Part shown: positions 1 to 5,551 of the stretch, in pieces
Layout of the letters: the number at the start of each line of letters is the position of its first letter
Position numbering within the stretch: position 1 is the first letter of the stretch
From: SAR324 cluster bacterium
GTDB taxonomy: Bacteria; SAR324; XYD2-FULL-50-16
Length of the DNA: 5,660 bases
NCBI GenBank assembly: GCA_002401295.1
Contig: NVSR01000171.1
Location: 1 to 5,660, forward strand
Direction: 5' to 3'
Program-made: the position numbers and the translations under genes
Notes under the pieces: model-generated
What the model saw: the letters and a program-made list of their open reading frames with translations, nothing else
Told to the model about the DNA's origin: nothing
Database searches by the model: none

Positions 1-487
1 TGTCAGAGGTGAGCGTGGATTTACTCTGTTGGTAACCGATTCCCTTACGTTGGTTCATCTTCATCTGCGATTGGGTAGAAGTGATCATATTCACTTCATT
101 CGTCGGAATTTGCAGAACCCCATGACCGGAAAGGGACTCCAGAGTCAGGAACTGAGAAGTATACTGCGTGATTCTGCCTTTTACAATTTCTCCATTTTTC
201 AGATAAATGAATGAAGCCTGCCCCGTTTCCATACCAATTTTCACTCCCTGCAACATGGTGGAGGCATAGGTAATCAGGTTAATTTGTTCCGTAGGAATAT
301 TTTGTGGCCCCCCTCCCTGACTCAACTGGATAGTTACAGTATCCTCTCCCACCTGAATAATTTTTCCATCCAAGCGTTCTCCATTTTTCAGAAAGATCGA
401 TTCCGCCGAAAGAGAGGTATATAGGAACATCGATACTAATAAGAGCCAAAAGGTAATTCGCAAACTGTTTTTCATTCCTTTTTCCAT
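1..487 (-). CDS. Exported protein with two LKNG repeats, 5' part only
   Basis: This is an open reading frame read from 487 down to the window edge: 162 codons with no stop, so the C-terminus is missing. The N-terminus is a signal peptide: basic residues (K6, R10), a hydrophobic stretch at about 11-26, and a likely signal peptidase I site after L-S-A28. The mature part carries two ungapped 43-residue repeats at about 31-73 and 94-136. Each begins I-[FY]-L-K-N-G-E, has a G-x-I about five residues later, and ends I-P-T-x-x-[IV]-N-x-I-T. I count 18 of 43 identities. Such LKNG...G.I modules are common in exported proteins of unknown function, and I recall many in spirochaetes. An envelope or periplasmic location is inferred; no biochemical role can be given. 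The start is uncertain. ATG 487 has no clear Shine-Dalgarno, and ATG 475 (residue 5) has AAAGGA directly against it. The reading frame was translated by hand from the minus strand. Confidence 0.8.
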   Translation of the reverse strand, partial: MEKGMKNSLRITFWLLLVSMFLYTSLSAESIFLKNGERLDGKIIQVGEDTVTIQLSQGGGPQNIPTEQINLITYASTMLQGVKIGMETGQASFIYLKNGEIVKGRITQYTSQFLTLESLSGHGVLQIPTNEVNMITSTQSQMKMNQRKGIGYQQSKSTLTSD

Positions 488-620
488 GTACAAATCATCA
501 AAAATAGCGGGTAGATTCCCTCTAAAAATGCAAGTTAAACACCATTTATTCTAAAAAAAAAATAACAGTGTCTCATTATTTTACATAAGTAACTGAAAAT
601 AAAGCATATTTCTTCTGCTA

Positions 621-648
621 TTGCAGGAAAAATTAAAATGATTATAAT
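621..648 (+). promoter_or_regulatory. Putative sigma70-type promoter for the zinc-ribbon gene
   Basis: A perfect -10 box TATAAT lies at 643-648. A partial -35 (TTGCAG, 3 of 6 matches to TTGACA) lies at 621-626, with a 16-base spacer. Transcription would start near 655, giving a leader of about 60-85 nt before the small gene. The surrounding 488-712 region is very AT-rich and includes a run of ten A at 553-562. That AT-richness makes chance -10 matches more likely, so the call rests on the position upstream of a gene with strong ribosome binding sites. Confidence 0.5.
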
Positions 649-673
649 AGGGGAAACTTCTCGAAATTTTTTC

Positions 674-693
674 CAAACGGTTTGTGCCGTTTG
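674..693 (+). promoter_or_regulatory. Leader hairpin upstream of the small gene
   Basis: CAAACGG (674-680) and CCGTTTG (687-693) form a perfect 7-bp stem with a 6-base loop. It sits in the inferred leader, ending 8 bases before the AAGGAGG ribosome binding site at 701-707. No U-run follows, so it does not look like an intrinsic terminator. An alternative weaker pairing between GGAAA near 652 and TTTCC near 672 is possible. It could be an mRNA-stability or translation-control element, or an operator; no known riboswitch class is recognised. Confidence 0.35.
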
Positions 694-700
694 TTAGAGG

Positions 701-739
701 AAGGAGGATTAATTGACCGTAAGTCTATCGGGAGGATTT
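701..739 (+). promoter_or_regulatory. Two tandem ribosome binding sites
   Basis: Two near-copies of the same initiation region occur 28 bases apart: GGAGGATTAATTG (703-715) and GGAGGATTTATG (731-742). Each pairs a strong Shine-Dalgarno with a start codon (TTG 713, ATG 740), and the two starts are in the same frame. They could give two N-terminal forms of the small protein, or only one may be used. Confidence 0.55.
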
Positions 740-940
740 ATGTATAAGTGCAGAATTTGTGAAGTACCTGATGAAAATGGGTTTTGCCCCCCTTGCCAGG
801 AATTAGAAAAACGAGTGGACTCTCTTATCTCCTGCGAACCGGAACGTGCGGCGCTTTATTTAGCACAGAAGTTAAGCCAAGTGAGGCAAGAAGCAACCAT
901 TCTCCATCCAAAAATCAAAATGGAGCGCATGCATTGTTAG
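740..940 (+). CDS. Small zinc-ribbon-like protein, 66 aa
   Basis: This is a short protein with two CxxC knuckles near its start (C4/C7 and C16/C19, spaced by eight residues), the usual layout of a zinc ribbon or rubredoxin-type knuckle. A charged, probably helical stretch (about 20-55) with heptad-like leucines and alanines follows, and the chain ends in a lone cysteine. I do not recognise the family; zinc binding is inferred from the four cysteines only. The start is ambiguous. ATG 740 has GGGAGG ending 4 bases upstream and places the knuckles at the N-terminus. An in-frame TTG at 713 has AAGGAGG (701-707) 5 bases upstream and would add nine residues. I chose 740 because the conserved-looking part begins there. 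The gene faces the minus-strand regulator, with a 24-base gap that contains no recognisable terminator. The strong Shine-Dalgarno sites argue that it is really translated. Confidence 0.7.
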   Translation: MYKCRICEVPDENGFCPPCQELEKRVDSLISCEPERAALYLAQKLSQVRQEATILHPKIKMERMHC

Positions 941-964
941 CCGATAAAGGACTCACCATCTTAC

Positions 965-2335
965 TTATTTGATGTAATCCATGAATGCCTCCACACATTC
1001 ACTACAGAGCTGTGTTCCGCTCGCTTTAGAAATGATATCCAGTGCAATCTCCTTTGACAGGCCTTTTCGATAAGGGCGGTCTGAAGTAATGGCATCGTAG
1101 GTATCAACAACCCCAGTCAAGCGTGCCAACAGAGGAATCTGGGCTCCTTTCAACTGATCAGGGTAACCCCTTCCATCGACTCTTTCGTGATGATGCAGGA
1201 CGATGGGTAATATTCTCTTAAGGCTGGGAATTGACTTCAAAATATCGGCACCTATCACTGGGTGTCTCATAATATTTTGATATTCATCATTCGTTAGTTT
1301 CCCATTCTTCAATAAGACATTGTCGGGAATACCGATTTTCCCCAGATCATGCAATTTGCCTCCCATGACCAGTGCTTCAATATCTTGAGAGGGTAAATTC
1401 ATGTGTTTCCCCAATCCAGACGCATATTGTGACACTCTTTCCGAATGCCCCCTGGTATAAGCATCTCTAGCCTCTAAGGCCTGGATCAGGCTGGCAATCG
1501 TCGCCAGCATCATTGTCCGCTCTCGCTCTAAGCGCTCCCTTTCCTGGAAAATCATCTGGAACTGTTCGGAAAGTAATTTTTCCACCGTGATGACCAATTG
1601 TTCCATATTGAAAGGCTTCACTAAATAAGATGAGGCACCTTGTTCAATCATATTGCGTATCATGGAGCGCTCACTGTTAGCACTCATGATCAATACGGGA
1701 ATCGCGGCATAGTGGGCATCCGTGCGTAAGCTTTTACAAAGCTCAATCCCGTTCATGACAGGCATATCCAGATCACTGATGATCAGATCGGGTGTGTCCT
1801 TCACTAGTTTAGTTAAGGCGTCTCGCCCATTAGCGGCGGTAATCACTTGAAATCCGGCCTTTGCCAAGCCAGCCTCAACCATTCTACGGATGGTCAGGGA
1901 ATCATCAACCACTAAAATGGTGCTCTTACGATTGGCCGCATTTTTACTGAGGACTTCAGTGATCGCTTTTTTTAGCTCTTCCGTAGTGCTGGTTTTCTTC
2001 ACATAAGCTGCGGCCCCCGCCTCATAACCAATACTAATATCATGCTTGGACTCCATGAAACTAAGCAAGATGGTGGGCACGCCGCGGGTCTGTTTATTGC
2101 GTTTGAGTTCACGCAACATCTCCAAACCATCCATGTTAGGCATATCCACGTCCGATAGAATCAGATCGAAGTTATGGCTATTGGCCATTTTAAGGCCAAC
2201 TAACCCATCATTAGCCATCTTGATGTCCGTAGTAATATCCTTCAGACGCAAAGCCAAGGTTTTGCGGATAGAAAGACTATCTTCTACGATCAGAATCTTG
2301 GGCATCTTCGTAGCAATAGTTTGAGGCATACTCAT
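965..2335 (-). CDS. REC-REC-HD-GYP response regulator
   Basis: This 456-residue cytoplasmic regulator has two receiver domains and an HD-GYP output domain. REC1 (about 12-130) has acidic E18/D19, phospho-acceptor D62 (SDVDMP), S92 and K114. REC2 (about 138-255) has D144/D145, acceptor D188 (SDLDMP), S218 and K240-P. A charged helix rich in E and R (about 256-290) leads into the HD-GYP domain (about 285-456). That domain has H297, the H329-D330 pair in LHDLGKIGIPD, H358, H382-H383, the GYP loop DGRGYP (387-392), D411 and TSDRPYR (417-423). HD-GYP domains with this signature usually hydrolyse cyclic di-GMP; here all metal-binding positions that I can place look intact. The family's usual C-terminal GTQFDP motif reads GTQLC, a small deviation. 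No partner histidine kinase is visible. ATG 2335 is the most upstream start, since an in-frame TAG lies just before it. No clear Shine-Dalgarno is seen, and ATG 2329 or 2305 (before MPKILIVED) are alternatives. It lies 84 bases downstream of ftsQ on the same strand. Confidence 0.93.
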   Translation of the reverse strand: MSMPQTIATKMPKILIVEDSLSIRKTLALRLKDITTDIKMANDGLVGLKMANSHNFDLILSDVDMPNMDGLEMLRELKRNKQTRGVPTILLSFMESKHDISIGYEAGAAAYVKKTSTTEELKKAITEVLSKNAANRKSTILVVDDSLTIRRMVEAGLAKAGFQVITAANGRDALTKLVKDTPDLIISDLDMPVMNGIELCKSLRTDAHYAAIPVLIMSANSERSMIRNMIEQGASSYLVKPFNMEQLVITVEKLLSEQFQMIFQERERLERERTMMLATIASLIQALEARDAYTRGHSERVSQYASGLGKHMNLPSQDIEALVMGGKLHDLGKIGIPDNVLLKNGKLTNDEYQNIMRHPVIGADILKSIPSLKRILPIVLHHHERVDGRGYPDQLKGAQIPLLARLTGVVDTYDAITSDRPYRKGLSKEIALDIISKASGTQLCSECVEAFMDYIK

Positions 2336-2419
2336 AGCAATCTAGTAGAATCCTTGCTTTTAGGTAGCGGAATAGCGAAAAGCCTCTCCAGTTGATAAAT
2401 AGTTCGGGGACTTAGAATT

Positions 2420-3226
2420 TTAAGATCGAACCCTTTTGAAAACAACGCCTCCATGATGGCGCAGATCTAAATAGTCAATCCTCTTTTTTTGCTGGCGAAG
2501 GCTTTCCAAAGCAAATTGTAACTTCTTCAAACGCTGCTGGAATTCCCGAAAACCAAATTTAATTTTGACCCCCTGCGGGATGGTAATCACAGTAATATTC
2601 AATGGATTTGTCGCATCAATTTCTGAAATTGAGGCTAACGGTAGGGTGGGACTGTCCTCCAACTGATCCATTAAATATAACACATTCAGCAATGAGGCTG
2701 AATTCAATTGGGTACCCGTCTCAACCTTCACCTCTTTACCCAGTTGGATAATCGGCAAATTCCAGTTTTTTTGCTTCAAAGGCAGCTCTAAAACCCAACG
2801 TTGCTCGTCCAATAAGTACAGCTGATCCTTCGTTTGTAGGAAGGCAATGGGCTTTCTTTCTTTAATGTGAACTTCCAAACCCAACGGTACACTACGCCGA
2901 ACCAATACTTCACGGATCCAGGGATCTTTTTTTAAGCGCAGACTTAAAACGTAGGGGTCCAGGTCTAACCAGGACTGATCTTCTCTAAGATCCAATTGCC
3001 TAACCAGCGACTCCTTGGTTAGAAAATGATTACCCACAATCCGTACCGTCTTCGGTGGCATTAATAGATATCGTGGAAGCTGTCGGCCCACGTAGCCAAG
3101 GAGCAGCATCGCTGCCAAAACCAGAATCCAAGCCAATTTAAACCGAGGACCTTTAGCAGGTAACTCTTGCTCCTGCTTATTCACCGGCTGTTGTTTTTGG
3201 AACTGAGTATTAGAAAAGTCTTTCAT
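2420..3226 (-). CDS. ftsQ: Cell-division protein FtsQ
   Basis: This is a 268-residue bitopic inner-membrane protein. In the divisome FtsQ (DivIB in Gram-positives) links early proteins to the FtsL-FtsB and FtsW-FtsI complexes through its periplasmic part. Visible here are a polar cytoplasmic tail (1-28, rich in Q and K), one membrane segment (about 30-47) and a POTRA domain (about 58-125: KTVRIVGNHFLTKESL, then KDPWIREVLVRRSVPLGLEV and ERKPIAFL). A beta domain follows with YLLDEQRWVLEL, ending in the family-like IDYLDLRHHGGVVFKR. Length and domain order match FtsQ. Usually ftsQ sits among mur, ddl, ftsA and ftsZ genes. Here the next gene downstream is a signalling protein and the upstream neighbour is the divergent thiE. 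ATG 3226 is the start used; only a weak Shine-Dalgarno precedes it. A distant POTRA protein other than FtsQ is possible but unlikely. Confidence 0.87.
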   Translation of the reverse strand: MKDFSNTQFQKQQPVNKQEQELPAKGPRFKLAWILVLAAMLLLGYVGRQLPRYLLMPPKTVRIVGNHFLTKESLVRQLDLREDQSWLDLDPYVLSLRLKKDPWIREVLVRRSVPLGLEVHIKERKPIAFLQTKDQLYLLDEQRWVLELPLKQKNWNLPIIQLGKEVKVETGTQLNSASLLNVLYLMDQLEDSPTLPLASISEIDATNPLNITVITIPQGVKIKFGFREFQQRLKKLQFALESLRQQKKRIDYLDLRHHGGVVFKRVRS

Positions 3227-3563
3227 CCAATTCAGAAGGACCGGATAATAATCACATTTTTTTACCAGATAAAGATAACCAGTAAAAATAACTTCGTATT
3301 CCGGCTAAGGGGATTTCATGTTTCCTGAGATTCTGCCTGAGAAAACTTATAATAAGGTAGTAATAAAGCCCCCAATTTCTTTCATAAAAAACCAAACTCT
3401 GTCAATTTAAAACTGTGAAATAATAAACCCTTTAGATTCTCCAAAAACTTCCTCTTGATTTCTCAATAGGAACCATTTAATTCAGAATTTTAAGAGAGAT
3501 TTTATTTTTTCAAGAATAAGCACCAAAAGATGCAGGTGTAAGACAACCCCCGGAATTGGCCTA
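3227..3563. other. Divergent intergenic spacer between ftsQ and thiE
   Basis: These 337 AT-rich bases show no credible gene on either strand and must hold the promoters of both flanking genes. A perfect TATAAT on the plus strand lies at 3348-3353 but has no good -35 at the right distance. The overlapping minus-strand TATTAT (3354-3349) could equally serve ftsQ. Two copies of CTGAGA occur at 3325-3342, but the rest of a thiamine-pyrophosphate riboswitch is not found. No terminator or RNA gene is recognised. Confidence 0.6.
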
Positions 3564-4217
3564 ATGATGAGAAGTAAAATCAAAGAACTACTTAAAAAAG
3601 GTGCGTTATATGGTATTACTGATGCCCATTATTCTCCACAAGGCAACGTGGCAGCCGTCTGCCAGATGCTGCAAAGTGGCATCCGCATTATCCAGTATCG
3701 GGCAAAAAACTTTGCTCCAGATACCATGCTGGAGGAATTGCGAGAACTGCGTCGTTTGACCAAGCAAGCCGGGGCTCTGTTGATTGTCAACGACCACCCC
3801 GATCTTTGCTTGCAGGTTCAGGCAGACGGAATCCACGTGGGGCAGGATGATTTGCCCGTTGCGGAAGTTCGCAAGTTATTGGGAGAGGGTATTATTATCG
3901 GTTTGTCGACTCATAACCGGGAACAGGGACAGCAGGCATTGCAAACTTCAGCGGACTATGTGGGTGTAGGGCCGGTATTCCCTACGGCAACCAAACCTCA
4001 CGAGCCTGTAGTCGGCTTGGAATTTGCCGGTTATGTCGCTCGCAAACTAGACATTGCTCACGTAGCCATTGGAGGTATCAACGAAAAAAACCTGCCTCAG
4101 GTCTTGGAACAAGGCATTAAATCCGTTTGCATGGTAGGAGACTTGCTACAATCCCCAGATATGCCAGCTAAAATCCAAAGAGTTCAGAACTTACTTCTTG
4201 AGCGATGCCAGCCATAA
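3564..4217 (+). CDS. thiE: Thiamine-phosphate synthase ThiE
   Basis: This 217-residue cytoplasmic TIM-barrel enzyme couples the hydroxymethylpyrimidine diphosphate and thiazole phosphate halves to give thiamine monophosphate. Family motifs appear in the expected order: YGITD (16-20), IQYRAK (43-48), the V-N-D-H-P-D-L segment (75-81), ADGIHVGQDDLP (87-98), GLSTH (113-117), VGVGPVFPTATK (133-144) and AIGGI (168-172). These cover the usual substrate-diphosphate and Mg2+ contacts; the common V-N-D-R reads V-N-D-H. Length is normal for ThiE. No other thiamine gene is in the window, so it stands alone, and no TPP riboswitch is recognisable upstream. ATG 3564 and ATG 3567 are adjacent start choices; neither has a strong Shine-Dalgarno (only GGAA near 3552). 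The 3' end runs 27 bases into the 3' end of the opposite-strand VOC gene. Confidence 0.94.
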   Translation: MMRSKIKELLKKGALYGITDAHYSPQGNVAAVCQMLQSGIRIIQYRAKNFAPDTMLEELRELRRLTKQAGALLIVNDHPDLCLQVQADGIHVGQDDLPVAEVRKLLGEGIIIGLSTHNREQGQQALQTSADYVGVGPVFPTATKPHEPVVGLEFAGYVARKLDIAHVAIGGINEKNLPQVLEQGIKSVCMVGDLLQSPDMPAKIQRVQNLLLERCQP

Positions 4218-4673
4218 CCTCTGGCCTTTTGCTATTTCTTCAGGTGTCATATTCCATCGATGACTGGCCAGTGCCCAGCAATGACCGAAGGGATCTTTGA
4301 CCTTACCGAAGCGATCTCCCCAAAAGGAGTCACTCATAGGCATGATCACTTCACATCCCGCATCCACGGCTTGCTGAAAAGCTTCATCACATTTTTCCAC
4401 ATAGAGCCAAAGGCTAGCCGTAGTACCTTCTGCAGGAGCCTGTTCCCAGGTACCGGGCCAGGCATCCGCCATCATGATCCGGGATGTCCCAATGCTCAGC
4501 ATGGCATGCATGATCGTCTCAAAACCCGGAGCAGTCACTGGTGGAGTGGCTTCGACCGCACCAAAAGCCTTTTTGTAAAATTTGATGGCCTCAACACAAT
4601 TCCCTTGAAACCATAGATGAGTAGTAACCGTATGCATCCCCTCAGGTACTGCAGTTTTTGCTTTTTCCGACAT
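4191..4673 (-). CDS. PhnB-like VOC (glyoxalase/bleomycin-resistance fold) protein
   Basis: This 160-residue protein has the two beta-alpha-beta-beta-beta modules of the vicinal oxygen chelate fold. The first module (about 14-70) carries H19 and AIKFYKKAFGA (29-39), followed by a loop ending in MMADAWPG. The second (about 85-138) carries LWLYVEKCDEAFQQAVDAG, then SFWGDRFGKVKDPFGHCWALASH (split at 116-131 and 131-138), and a C-terminal MTPEEIAKG. This pattern is typical of the family often labelled PhnB-like or 3-demethylubiquinone-9 3-methyltransferase-like; those names reflect similarity, not tested function. Substrate and metal dependence cannot be told. ATG 4673 has GAGG five bases upstream (4679-4682), which supports the start. 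The gene lies 53 bases downstream of a decayed metallopeptidase remnant on the same strand. Confidence 0.9.
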   Translation of the reverse strand: MSEKAKTAVPEGMHTVTTHLWFQGNCVEAIKFYKKAFGAVEATPPVTAPGFETIMHAMLSIGTSRIMMADAWPGTWEQAPAEGTTASLWLYVEKCDEAFQQAVDAGCEVIMPMSDSFWGDRFGKVKDPFGHCWALASHRWNMTPEEIAKGQRLWLASLKK

Positions 4674-4725
4674 TGAAACCTCGATTGATTGTCAATATTT
4701 TTGCTGCTCAAAAGTCTTATTTTTC

Positions 4726-4848
4726 CTATTCATTTAAATAAAGCTCAGCCATATCGTCTAGCTTTGTTTTAATTTCTTTCCAGTGAGGCATTACCTGCGC
4801 CAATAAACGCCAGAAACGCTCGCTGTGATTGTGTTCCCCTTGATGCCC
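4726..4848 (-). pseudogene. C-terminal remnant of a YgjP/DUF45-type metallopeptidase
   Basis: A 40-codon stretch ends in TAG (4728-4726) and is preceded in frame by TAA (4851-4849). It reads HQGEHNHSERFW, then LLAQVMPHW and KEIKTKL. This matches, from memory, the end of the YgjP-like (DUF45) metallopeptidases, where a HELCHL...HNHS..FW...... PDW block carries the third zinc ligand and the C-terminal helix. The upstream HE..H motif is gone, and HQGEHNHS looks like a decayed HLREHNHS. There is no start codon in the open stretch. It is therefore a non-functional fragment. In many genomes this family is found beside type I restriction genes. The match is by eye and rests on about 35 residues. Confidence 0.6.
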
Positions 4849-4882
4849 TTACCCGTATCAGTATATTGATGAGATTGGACAT

Positions 4883-5340
4883 CTAAAAATTTTCTGTCAT
4901 TGAGTGATTGGCGCGATTAAATATCAGATAGGGTTCACGCAGATAATCTTTTGATGGTACCGCTAAGGACGCTGTTTTTTTTCAGCGGCTTCTTGTTGCA
5001 CGGGGAATTTATCTTTACTGAAGAGTAAGCGCTCATAATAAAGCGTGCCGATCTGGTGATCCAGGGCTCGGGCAGATCAAGCCTGCTCAATCGCTTAGTT
5101 CATCTTCCACAAGCGAGCTTGTTCATTTTCGAGCCGAATCAGCGTTTGATAGCGTGTCCAACTCAATTCGAGACGCAGTGCGTCTCGAATTGGAAAACAC
5201 AGATCTCGGCGCGAGTGTCACCGAGTGCATTCCCAAAGTGTGAACTCTGTTCATGAGGCAGTTAGCCAATTCCGGTAGAGAATCCCCCATTGCCCTCTCC
5301 CCCGCGCGAATAAAAGTAGTTGTTTGTCCCCTTTGTCTCA
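4883..5340 (-). pseudogene. Decayed YhcG/DUF1016-type PDDEXK nuclease gene
   Basis: Minus-strand translation shows the N-terminal DUF1016 region broken by mutations. From about 5217 it reads HSRRDL, then, after an apparent internal deletion, CFPIRDALRLELSWTRYQ, LIRLENEQARLWKMN, a TAA stop (5097-5095), AIEQA, a TGA stop (5079-5077), SARALDHQIGTLYYERLL, FSKDKFPVQQEA, and a TAG stop (4965-4963). A frameshift near 4948 then leads into DYLREPYLIFN and a stop at 4885-4883. Intact relatives typically read WYMNEAAEQ.WS.RALDRQI.TLYYERLL, so two of the stops look like single-base changes of GAA and TGG. The part before 5220 is less certain (RAGERAMGDSLPELA resembles the N-terminal helix of the family). 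The C-terminal PDDEXK catalytic domain is absent. Intact YhcG-type proteins are putative nucleases often found near restriction or phage-defence loci. Family recognition is from memory. Confidence 0.72.
5164..5192. repeat. Perfect 14-bp-arm palindrome
   Basis: CAATTCGAGACGCA (5164-5177) is the exact reverse complement of TGCGTCTCGAATTG (5179-5192), with a single central G at 5178. It lies within the nuclease pseudogene, where the minus strand would read P-I-R-D-A-L-R-L-E-L. No U-run follows on either strand, so it does not look like an intrinsic terminator. Confidence 0.9.
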
Positions 5341-5352
5341 AAGATGCCCCGT

Positions 5353-5393
5353 AGGATGGCGCAAAGGCGCAGCCGTGCCCATCGTTGACAGGA
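5353..5393 (+). repeat. Left arm of the 41-bp inverted repeat
   Basis: The arm begins AGGATGGCGCAAAGGC and ends CCCATCGTTGACAGGA. It agrees with the reverse complement of 5552-5592 at 39 of 41 positions; the two differences are at arm positions 17 and 19. Internally it can fold imperfectly (GATGG with CCATC, GGC with GCC around the centre). The inner end carries TTGACA (5385-5390) pointing inward. Confidence 0.93.
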
Positions 5394-5551
5394 ATTGAAT
5401 TATTGATATTTTTATCATGAAAGCAGGGGATAAAATAATCCTTGTATTTTGTCCTTAATTATAACAGATATGTGTCATTTTTCCTCATTTCAATTGTGTG
5501 TGATGTAGGGCTGTTCCTCATTGTTCTTGATTTATTTATTTGTTGATCGAC
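5394..5551. other. AT-rich interior between the inverted arms
   Basis: No gene is seen here; the longest ATG-started frame with any appeal (from 5418) is 13 codons and lacks a ribosome binding site. A 7-bp inverted pair TTTTATC/GATAAAA lies near 5410-5437. The 9-mer TTCCTCATT occurs twice in direct orientation (5481-5489 and 5514-5522). The stretch from 5593 to 5660 beyond the right arm likewise shows nothing I can name. Confidence 0.5.

Noticed and set aside
29..214. Open plus-strand frame of 61 codons at the left edge
   Set aside because: It is antisense to the exported LKNG-repeat gene, which has a signal peptide and internal repeats that make it the real frame.
3301..3370. Possible thiamine-pyrophosphate riboswitch upstream of thiE (AAGGGGA and two CTGAGA motifs)
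   Set aside because: The GGGG...CTGAGA part is suggestive, but the required ACCTGAT...GG and closing GCG.AGGGA segments are absent on the plus strand, and the minus strand gives no match either.
4690..4695. TTGACA on the minus strand as a -35 box for the VOC gene
   Set aside because: The matching -10 would fall at or after the start codon at 4673, so it cannot drive that gene with a normal leader.
5164..5192. Palindrome as an intrinsic terminator
   Set aside because: No run of T follows the stem on either strand, and it lies within former coding sequence.
5056..5256. Open plus-strand frame of 66 codons
   Set aside because: It is antisense to the nuclease pseudogene, with no Shine-Dalgarno and no recognisable domain.
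5123..5341. Open minus-strand frame of 72 codons
   Set aside because: It crosses the nuclease remnant in a different frame from the recognisable FPIRDALRLELSW reading; it lacks a ribosome binding site and any family features of its own beyond a weak N-terminal resemblance.
5418..5459. Thirteen-codon frame starting ATGAAAGCAGGG inside the repeat element
   Set aside because: Too short, with no ribosome binding site; likely chance in AT-rich DNA.
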